From: a virus
Virus record (IMG/VR): IMGVR_UViG_3300028883_000022
Coordinates: 1-38,146 of that record
Strand: one strand, 5' to 3'
Length of the DNA stretch: 38,146 nt
This document shows positions 6,975 through 12,423 of this stretch, piece after piece (the first letter of the stretch is position 1; every line of letters begins with the position of its first letter). A program made the position numbers and the translations under genes. Below the pieces are notes generated by a model. The model had not been told where the DNA came from. It searched no databases and worked only from the letters and a program-made list of their open reading frames with translations.

Positions 6975-7255
6975 CCCTGACCTCCCTCCGTGGCCGGCAG
7001 GCGTTCGCCGGTGTGGGGATCCACCAGGTTCGACTTCTGCATGAATCGGGATTTCACGGCCTGAGTGATGGCGGTGACCTCCAGGTTGTGAAGGATGTCC
7101 GCCGCGTCGGCCATGGGGATCTGGACCGCCCATTCGATGCCGATGGTGATCCGGCCGTCTGGATACTTTGTCTGGAAAATGGTTCCCAGGGGGATCTGTT
7201 GCGGCTCTGTCGGCTGCTCCGGCGGCGGTGGCGGGATCTTCTTCATCTTGTTCAT
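6971..7255 (-). CDS. Hypothetical early protein (94 aa)
   Basis: Pro-rich N-terminus (IPPPPPEQPTEPQQIP) followed by a compact segment with beta strands (GRITIGIEWAVQIPM) and a helical region, ending in a Gly-rich tail. ATGA overlaps at both ends. Unrecognised. Confidence 0.7.
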   Translation of the reverse strand: MNKMKKIPPPPPEQPTEPQQIPLGTIFQTKYPDGRITIGIEWAVQIPMADAADILHNLEVTAITQAVKSRFMQKSNLVDPHTGERLPATEGGQG

Positions 7256-7698
7256 GCTTCGACTCCAGACAGCTCGGCCTGCAGGCGGTCCAGCAGGTCG
7301 CGCATTTCTTCGATCAGGTTGTAGATGTCGTTGGTGGCACCCTGCTTCTCCAGCAGCTTGTCGGAGATCTCGCCCAGGACCACCATCAGGCGCATGGCTT
7401 CGTCCTGGGTATCGCCGTTGAGCTCCAGCTCCGTCAATGGCCGAATGCGGTACAGGGTGTCGAAATAGGCCATCATCACCGGCAGGAATTCCCGGGGACC
7501 CATGGCCCGGGCCAGGCGCCGCAGCTCGCGGGCGTAGGGCTCCACGTCCCCGCTGCGGATCTCATAGAGGCGGTCCCGGCTGATCTTGCCGGTGCGCAAA
7601 TTGACGATATCGGCATCGAAAGCGATCTGATCATGGCCCTTGCGATGCTGCGCAATGGCTACGGTCATGGCTTCATGGGGCAACAGTTTGTCTGCCAC
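7252..7698 (-). CDS. Hypothetical helical early protein (148 aa)
   Basis: Mostly helical and acidic, for example ELNGDTQDEAMRLMVVLGEI and IYNLIEEMRDLLDRLQAEL. The chosen GTG at 7698 has AAGGGAG seven to eight bases upstream. The only in-frame ATG in the body, at 7668, has no ribosome-binding site, and extending to 7887 would run back through the HTH gene in a Ser/Arg-rich shadow. With the GTG it overlaps the HTH gene by 26 bases. Second gene of the leftward early operon; function unknown, though the position is one where anti-repressors and replication regulators are often found. Confidence 0.7.
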   Translation of the reverse strand: MADKLLPHEAMTVAIAQHRKGHDQIAFDADIVNLRTGKISRDRLYEIRSGDVEPYARELRRLARAMGPREFLPVMMAYFDTLYRIRPLTELELNGDTQDEAMRLMVVLGEISDKLLEKQGATNDIYNLIEEMRDLLDRLQAELSGVEA

Positions 7699-7906
7699 AG
7701 TTGGTCTCCCTTCTCCTCTGATCGATGTAGATTTTGAGGTCCTGTTTGTGAATGCGAACGGTGCGGTGGCCCAGCTTGACGCGCCGCAGCTGCTCGTAGG
7801 GGATGCGGCGAATGAAATCCACCTTGACCTGGAAGTGGTCCGCCGCCTGCTGGTAGGTGATCCAGTCCGGATCATTCCGATAATCAATGTCGTTTCGGAG
7901 TGTCAT
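7673..7906 (-). CDS. Excisionase-like helix-turn-helix protein (77 aa)
   Basis: The segment WITYQQAADHFQVKVDFIRR followed by GHRTVRIHKQDLKIYID is the pattern of helix_turn_helix_17 / excisionase-type (MerR-like) small DNA-binding proteins: a short HTH then a strand carrying a basic wing. Such proteins act as recombination directionality factors or as transcription regulators. Here it is the first gene after the Cro-like gene and lies opposite the integrase half of the genome, so excision control is a reasonable guess. The ATG at 7906 is chosen over an in-frame upstream ATG at 7930 because the latter lies in an inverted repeat that looks like an operator. Confidence 0.7.
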   Translation of the reverse strand: MTLRNDIDYRNDPDWITYQQAADHFQVKVDFIRRIPYEQLRRVKLGHRTVRIHKQDLKIYIDQRRRETNCGRQTVAP

Positions 7907-7914
7907 TATCACAC

Positions 7915-7966
7915 ACCCGGGGCCTATCATGGGACGCCATGAGTCTGATTATGATACTACCCGGGT
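7915..7966. promoter_or_regulatory. Imperfect 16-bp inverted repeat, candidate operator
   Basis: Arms 7915-7930 and 7951-7966 (ACCCGGGGCCTATCAT against ACCCGGGTAGTATCAT in reverse complement) agree at 13 of 16 positions and are separated by 20 bp. The repeat lies just upstream of the excisionase-like gene. This spacing and symmetry fit a pair of repressor sites. The sequence is unrelated to the repeat at 8317-8374, so a different regulator would be expected. Confidence 0.5.
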
Positions 7967-8040
7967 TTGGTTTTAGGCTGAAAAGTGAGATTATGTTACA
8001 TTTCACAACAGGCACGATGGGTCATTATCCCTTCGTTGCG

Positions 8041-8087
8041 GGGGGCTGCTTCAGGCGCCAACCTACAGAGCAGCCCCCGGATTTTTT
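8041..8087 (+). terminator. Strong stem-loop with T-run, plus-strand orientation
   Basis: A perfect 10-bp stem (GGGGGCTGCT at 8041-8050 with AGCAGCCCCC at 8069-8078) and an 18-nt loop, followed by GGATTTTTT. It has the form of an intrinsic terminator for rightward transcripts, yet no rightward gene precedes it. It may block antisense transcription into the switch, or serve as a leader hairpin for the leftward early RNA. Confidence 0.6.
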
Positions 8088-8088
8088 G

Positions 8089-8337
8089 TCAAACAGCAGC
8101 CACGGGGATCTCGTCGGAAGATGGCAAATGCCGCTTCCTTATGAGATTATCGACCACGTACCGGACACGGCGTCCCATGGGAGAGTCGGCATTGCGCTTC
8201 TCCCTTACGACGTAGCTGACGAACATCGATGAGCATCCGGCTACCGCCGCGACATCGGCCATCGTCAGGTCCAGATCGATCAATGCTTTGCGAAGCTCCT
8301 TGTGCTGGTCTGAAGTATGTGAGGGTTTAGCACTCAT
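8089..8337 (-). CDS. Cro-like HTH repressor (82 aa)
   Basis: Residues about 24-44 (LTMADVAAVAGCSSMFVSYV) form a helix-turn-helix of the lambda repressor/Cro type, with a basic following helix (MGRRVRYVVDNLIRK). The ATG at 8337 is preferred over one at 8382 because the latter would include the operator arm. It is the first gene of the leftward early operon and is divergent to the CI-like gene across the 15-bp inverted repeat 8317-8374. This geometry is the usual lysis/lysogeny switch. The left operator arm falls within its first codons. Confidence 0.75.
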   Translation of the reverse strand: MSAKPSHTSDQHKELRKALIDLDLTMADVAAVAGCSSMFVSYVVREKRNADSPMGRRVRYVVDNLIRKRHLPSSDEIPVAAV

Positions 8338-8374
8338 GTTTCGCTGGTAAACGTAATGCGCTAAACCCTCACAT
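8317..8374. promoter_or_regulatory. Lysogeny-switch operator: perfect 15-bp inverted repeat
   Basis: ATGTGAGGGTTTAGC (8317-8331) is repeated as its exact reverse complement at 8360-8374, with 28 bp between. The pair straddles the start of the Cro-like gene and lies just upstream of the CI-like gene, as expected for binding sites of one or both regulators. On the minus strand TTGCAT (8371-8376) and TACGTT, 17 bp apart, could serve as -35 and -10 of the leftward promoter, partly inside the right arm. Confidence 0.75.
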
Positions 8375-8388
8375 GCAAGCATTATTGA

Positions 8389-8874
8389 TTGAAAAGGGGT
8401 GCGCTTATAACACAGGGAGATCGAGTTCGTAAAGTCTTAGAAATACGGGGCGTTAGCATCGCACAAGCAGCCAGGGACCTTGGAATGGAGCGCTCCCATT
8501 TTCACAAAATATTGCGTGGCGGGGTTGAACTTCGTCGCACCATTGCCCTGGCACTTCAGGCCCTTTATGGTGTGGATGCCGACTGGGTCCTTACCGGCGA
8601 GGACCATCGGGGAAACGAGCTGAAGGAGCCTGCCCCGCTCTACACCCAGAAGGATATCACGCCGGCGGCCCAGTGTCTGCTCCAGGAGAAAGAGGAACTG
8701 ATCAATGACTGCTTCGACAAGATCGAAACGCTAAAAAAAAGTATACGAATACTTGCAGCAGACGATGCCTACTTAACTGAAGAGGGATGGAACCAGAACG
8801 ATGAACCTGATGATGTGATGAACAAAGCCGCTGGCTCTACCCCAAAGGCAAAAAGGTATGGTATTGGCACATAA
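8389..8874 (+). CDS. CI-like repressor with N-terminal HTH, no protease domain (161 aa)
   Basis: Residues about 23-46 (VSIAQAARDLGMERSHFHKI) are a typical HTH_3 motif, followed by LYGVDADWVLTGE, the conserved end of the DNA-binding domain in many phage repressors. The remaining ~90 residues are charged and helical and show no LexA-type Ser/Lys autocleavage domain, so induction must work differently (for example by an antirepressor). The start is uncertain: the frame opens with TTG at 8389 and has no ATG before the HTH. AAAAGGGG sits only a few bases after that TTG. Confidence 0.75.
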   Translation: MKRGALITQGDRVRKVLEIRGVSIAQAARDLGMERSHFHKILRGGVELRRTIALALQALYGVDADWVLTGEDHRGNELKEPAPLYTQKDITPAAQCLLQEKEELINDCFDKIETLKKSIRILAADDAYLTEEGWNQNDEPDDVMNKAAGSTPKAKRYGIGT

Positions 8875-8952
8875 TGATCAATGACCATATTAGTTATATG
8901 TCAATAGATAAGAGAATACGGTATATGGCTGGCACGGATCTGGAGGGTAATT

Positions 8953-9603
8953 ATGAAGGGGTTCATCGGTATCTGTTTATTAATTCTGACCGGTCTACAT
9001 GCATGGGGGATGGATAAACCAGATTCGATCTGGAGCAAAAAAGCGCCTGATACGGCCTTTGTTTGCGATGTTATCAATCTGTCGGAAACCACTGTATTTT
9101 ATGAGGCTGAGTCATCAAGGGGCGGTTACCCCCTGCAATACGTTCGCCTGATCAAGACCGGTGACGGTAAGGTATTATACCGGGACGATACGCCCTTACC
9201 CAAAACGTCCTTACCCAAAACGCCACCACCAGCGGAGCCGACCACGGAACAACTATATGGCGCGGACTGGAAAAACCCAGACGGGTGCCGCCCCTTCATT
9301 GACATCGGGTTCGGACAATCGAATCCTCATTATGAGCTGACAGAGGAAGAGCAGGAGCTTCTGGATTTTTACGAAATCGTGTTCCCCGGAAAGGCGAAAG
9401 GGTTTTCCGCCGCCTTCGGCATCCCCTTTCGCGCCGCGACATTTTATATCGAGACTGGAAGTGCGCAGCAAAAGCACGTCGATGGAAAAGTCACGCACGT
9501 CAATGCCAGCATCAGATTCTATTTGCCCCCGCTGGCCCGGGTGGCACGGGTCAGCTCCGCTGCTGCGGAGCGTGGCGCACAGGGAATAAATCCCAACAGG
9601 TAA
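8953..9603 (+). CDS. Exported protein of unknown function, possible lysogenic-conversion gene
   Basis: Starts with GGAGG at proper spacing and a classic signal peptide (MKGFIGICLLILTGLHAWG, cleavage probably near residue 18-20; no lipobox cysteine). The mature part has a Pro/Thr-rich linker with a short repeat (TSLPKT-like, residues about 83-98), then a mixed domain with two Cys (C39, C112) and aromatic strands. It lies between repressor and integrase on the plus strand, the part of a prophage usually expressed in the lysogen. It could alter the envelope or exclude other phages; this is inference from position and export signal. No family recognised. Confidence 0.7.
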   Translation: MKGFIGICLLILTGLHAWGMDKPDSIWSKKAPDTAFVCDVINLSETTVFYEAESSRGGYPLQYVRLIKTGDGKVLYRDDTPLPKTSLPKTPPPAEPTTEQLYGADWKNPDGCRPFIDIGFGQSNPHYELTEEEQELLDFYEIVFPGKAKGFSAAFGIPFRAATFYIETGSAQQKHVDGKVTHVNASIRFYLPPLARVARVSSAAAERGAQGINPNR

Positions 9604-9614
9604 CCCAGCAAGTC

Positions 9615-10613
9615 TTGGCAAAGATTTACAAAAATGGCAAGTCCTGGTATCTGACCCATGGCCGTCATGGGGAGCCGGGATCCGTGCGCAAGTCCCTGGG
9701 TCCTATCAGCCGGCGGGCGGCGGAACGGATACTGGCAAAATTCCGAGACGACCTGGAGCTGCGGCGCTGGGATCTGCGGGCCATGCCGGAGCCCATTCGG
9801 TATTGCGATTTCTACGACAGGCATCTGGCCCAAATCGAGATCGGCATCAGCGACGGTTACTATCGCCGGCAGGTGCAATGCCTGAAGAATTTCACGGAAC
9901 ACCTGGAGCATACGGCCATCTATCTGGAAGAGATCCAGGTGGACGAGATCCAGGACTTCGTGAATGCGCGGACTCGGGCCGGCAGATCGCCGAAGACGAT
10001 CAAGGAAGAGGTGGGGGCGCTGCGGCGGCTTTTCGAGCATGCCATCCTCCGCGGGCATCTGCGGCTGAACCCCTGTGATTCGCCACTGCTCAAGCTTCCG
10101 AAGCTTGTGCGGAACCCTTTCCCGCCCATTCACCGCGAACAGCGGGAAACGGCCTTTAAGGATGCACGTTTCGGCACCTATTACCAGGTGCTGTATTTCA
10201 CGGGGCTGCGGGCCATCGATGTGGCCGCGCTGACGTCGGACCAGATCGATAAAGACTTCCGGGTGATCGTACTGGACGGCACCCGGAAGACCGACGAGCC
10301 GGCGGGGACGCCGATCCACGAGAGCCTCGAGGAGCTGCTGTTGAATTTCAGGGGATACCTGTTCCACGAGAATCCGGAGTCGTGGTACAAGCGGGCGCAC
10401 AGTTCATTCAAGCGCATGGTGGTGCGTGAGGACTGGAACCCGCGTCTGACGATCCACAGCTTCCGGGTCGCTTTCAACAACGAGCTGCGCAACCATGGCA
10501 CCGGTTACGAGGACCGCAAGATCCTGATGACCCACAGCAGCAGCCGAGTGACGATGGATTACACACACCCGAACCTGGAGTTGGCGCGGACGTTGATCAA
10601 TCAGCTGAAGTAA
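9615..10613 (+). CDS. int: Tyrosine-recombinase integrase
   Basis: A 332-residue phage integrase. Residues about 1-50 form an AP2-like arm-binding start and 60-150 the core-binding helical domain. The catalytic domain carries R199 (FTGLRAIDVAALT), K225 (TRKTDEPAG), H281-x-x-R284 (TIHSFRVAF), H307 (MTHSSSRV) and the nucleophile Y316 (MDYTH). All five signature positions are present, so it should be active. The frame opens at TTG (9615); an early ATG lies only at 9658 in another frame, so TTG is accepted. Directly downstream are 18-bp direct repeats and a tRNA-derived fragment, the expected arm sites and attP. Confidence 0.92.
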   Translation: MAKIYKNGKSWYLTHGRHGEPGSVRKSLGPISRRAAERILAKFRDDLELRRWDLRAMPEPIRYCDFYDRHLAQIEIGISDGYYRRQVQCLKNFTEHLEHTAIYLEEIQVDEIQDFVNARTRAGRSPKTIKEEVGALRRLFEHAILRGHLRLNPCDSPLLKLPKLVRNPFPPIHREQRETAFKDARFGTYYQVLYFTGLRAIDVAALTSDQIDKDFRVIVLDGTRKTDEPAGTPIHESLEELLLNFRGYLFHENPESWYKRAHSSFKRMVVREDWNPRLTIHSFRVAFNNELRNHGTGYEDRKILMTHSSSRVTMDYTHPNLELARTLINQLK

Positions 10614-10629
10614 TCCACTCCCGATCCCA

Positions 10630-10696
10630 TGTCCCTATTTTGTCCCCTGGCCCCCTCAATTTTTACCCCCTGAAATTCTGTCCCCATTTTGTCCCC
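10630..10696. repeat. Pair of 18-bp direct repeats, candidate integrase arm sites
   Basis: TGTCCCTATTTTGTCCCC (10630-10647) recurs at 10679-10696 with one change, and each copy itself contains two TGTCCC units. They lie just after the integrase stop and about 110-170 bp from the tRNA-like core. A 12-bp palindrome, CCCATATATGGG, follows at 10702-10713. Arm-type sites for phage integrases are short direct repeats flanking the core, so this is a plausible assignment but untested. Confidence 0.5.
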
Positions 10697-10740
10697 GCAT
10701 CCCCATATATGGGACATTATAAGCGGTCATGAGCCACCAT

Positions 10741-10776
10741 GAAAAAACAAATAAGCCCCTGACAATCAGGGGCTTA
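10741..10776 (-). terminator. Intrinsic terminator of the late operon
   Basis: On the minus strand an 11-bp perfect stem (TAAGCCCCTGA with TCAGGGGCTTA, positions 10752-10776, 3-nt loop) is followed by TTTGTTTTTT. It lies after the last late gene and after the tRNA-like fragment. It would therefore end late transcripts in the phage, and could end the restored tRNA transcript in the prophage. Confidence 0.85.
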
Positions 10777-10800
10777 CGTTGAGAATATTGAGTTTAGAAA

Positions 10801-10858
10801 GGTGTGCCGAGAGCGGGATTCGAACCCCCAGAACGCCCTTATCCAGTAAGGGTTTGCG
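10801..10858 (-). other. Probable attP: tRNA gene 3'-end fragment
   Basis: Read on the minus strand, GGGTTCGAATCCCGCTCTCG is a T-arm and T-loop (TTCGAAT) running into an acceptor strand TCTCGGC plus discriminator A. A 17-nt hairpin (CCCTT...AAGGG) lies just before it. No matching 5' acceptor strand GCCGAGA is found upstream, so a full tRNA is not present. One T-stem pair is mismatched, which suggests identity with the host tRNA is confined to about 20 bp (roughly 10804-10825). Site-specific phages often carry the 3' end of the tRNA they integrate into, and the neighbouring integrase and terminator fit. The acceptor sequence resembles some tRNA-Leu genes. Confidence 0.55.
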
Positions 10859-10891
10859 GGTCACTACGTCCCATTCCCGCCCCGATTAGGG

Positions 10892-11968
10892 CTAATCGAG
10901 GCGAAATGGCGTCCAGTCGAACTCGCCATGTTTTGGGTGTACCAGCCAGGCATTTTGTGTTGGCCTGCTGAACCGTCCCTCCTTGTGATCATAGGCATCC
11001 GTGCCGCTTAAACTGCCATTGATCATAAATGTCGGCGAGTTGAAAGATGTATGGAAATGAGCTGTCAGAAGTTTATCGAATCGTAGATCCGGACGCAAGC
11101 CCTCTTCCACGTGCAAACGCTTCACGGCCTCGCGCCCGACCTTTCGCTCAATGCCATAGAAAGGAACGCCGGCCCAGCCCCGGATTCCATGCCCATGGGT
11201 CACCAGGTAGGCAATCCGACCGACATGGATAACCTTCTGTAAGAGCGCATGAATATTGAATTTAACATTTTTAAGGTGCCGCAGCCGCTCATTTGTCAGA
11301 TGGGCTATGATGTACCCGTATGAGTTTAAACCCTCCTCCCGCGATTGCGGCTTCCGGGTAAATCGCGAATGGTTGTCAGCAGTTATAAAATCCACCTCCA
11401 CCGTTTTAAAGTGCTCGCTCAGCGCGGCGATGGTATCCGCAAGCAGATACGAAACTTTTGCCGCCTGTACCGGACTGGGGAATGCCGCGGTGATCTTTAA
11501 CTCTTCATGGATATCACCACTGATGAGATCCCCGGCCACAACAACGCGCAGGGCGTCCACGCGGTAGCCGCTGCGATGGACGGACACCCAGTCCACAAAC
11601 TTGCGCACCAGCATGCGAATCCTGCGCTTTGCAATATCCGGTGAGAATTCGTTGATGCCCTCGATCTCTTCCGACGGCTGGACGGCGCCATAGTGCCAAT
11701 CGCTAAGGAACAGCACGGCTTCCACCGGCGAGCTGACAGCAGCCCCCCCCCGTTTCGGCGTGTATTTCAGGCGAGCTGCGCGGGCTTTCGGGATGGCCTG
11801 GAGCATATCGAACATGATGTTTTCAGAGCGGCCTTCCTCCTCGCGGATCTTTTTGATGGTTCCCTCGAGGCGAGTCACCTGAGCCCGCAGATCCCGAACG
11901 ACTGGATCCGGCTCAAGCTCGCGCTTGACCTGGTCAGGGCTTTTCGCCCCTTTTATCTTGGTTTTCAT
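10892..11968 (-). CDS. Calcineurin-like metallophosphoesterase (358 aa)
   Basis: An N-terminal coiled-coil region (about 20-60) precedes a metallophosphoesterase domain with the full motif set: DWH (D90, H92), GDLISGD (D147), DNH (N199, H200), THGHGI (H258, H260) and AHFHT (H304, H306). These residues bind two metal ions in the Mre11/SbcD and related families, so nuclease or phosphodiesterase activity is likely. It is the last gene of the late operon, overlapping the HTH gene (ATGA), just before the terminator. Similar proteins in phages are annotated as DNA repair exonucleases; a role in DNA processing at packaging or ejection is conceivable. Exact substrate unknown. Confidence 0.85.
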   Translation of the reverse strand: MKTKIKGAKSPDQVKRELEPDPVVRDLRAQVTRLEGTIKKIREEEGRSENIMFDMLQAIPKARAARLKYTPKRGGAAVSSPVEAVLFLSDWHYGAVQPSEEIEGINEFSPDIAKRRIRMLVRKFVDWVSVHRSGYRVDALRVVVAGDLISGDIHEELKITAAFPSPVQAAKVSYLLADTIAALSEHFKTVEVDFITADNHSRFTRKPQSREEGLNSYGYIIAHLTNERLRHLKNVKFNIHALLQKVIHVGRIAYLVTHGHGIRGWAGVPFYGIERKVGREAVKRLHVEEGLRPDLRFDKLLTAHFHTSFNSPTFMINGSLSGTDAYDHKEGRFSRPTQNAWLVHPKHGEFDWTPFRLD

Positions 11969-12408
11969 AAGACGTCCATCTTCTGCTGCAGCTCTTCGAA
12001 GGCAACGGGATCGCCCCAGTAGAGCTTGCCCTGGACCTTCATCATGTACGACTGAAACTCACCGAGCTGTTTGACGCGAGCCCAGCGCGTGGTGTCCACG
12101 CCAAGAGACATACGGAAGTCATTGTCCTGAATCACCGCCCCCTTCAGCATGGGCAATGCTTCGCGGACCTTTTTGGGCAGGTCAAATTCGTCAATCATTT
12201 TCGCGGCCGGGATGGCGCCGCGCAGCTTGATGGGCTTTTCGGGCTCAGGCAAACTTGCCTGCTTGGCCATTTTGTGCTTCACGCGGCGAACAACGGACTC
12301 TGTGACCCCGCATTGTTCGGCTGCTTTTTTACGAGACAATGTGGGATGGGCCAGGATGAATTCGCGGACCTTGGCGTCCTGTTCGGGAGTGGATGCAGGT
12401 GGGATCAC
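11965..12408 (-). CDS. Helix-turn-helix protein (147 aa)
   Basis: Begins at GTG with a near-perfect AGGAGGTGA upstream. Residues about 10-47 (FILAHPTLSRKKAAEQCG, then TESVVRRVKHKM) form a helix-turn-helix resembling the homeodomain-like fold of resolvases and small terminases. The rest is helical and basic. Translationally coupled to the metallophosphoesterase, so the two may act together, with the HTH protein directing the enzyme to DNA. Alternative: a late regulator. Confidence 0.7.
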   Translation of the reverse strand: MIPPASTPEQDAKVREFILAHPTLSRKKAAEQCGVTESVVRRVKHKMAKQASLPEPEKPIKLRGAIPAAKMIDEFDLPKKVREALPMLKGAVIQDNDFRMSLGVDTTRWARVKQLGEFQSYMMKVQGKLYWGDPVAFEELQQKMDVL

Positions 12409-12423
12409 GGGTCACCTCCTGAG

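Noticed and set aside
9519-10400. Minus-strand open frame of 293 codons opposite the integrase
   Set aside because: The plus strand encodes an integrase with all catalytic residues.
10801-10886. Complete tRNA gene
   Set aside because: T-arm and 3' acceptor strand are present, but no matching 5' acceptor (GCCGAGA), a mismatch in the T-stem and no proper anticodon loop; better explained as an att fragment.
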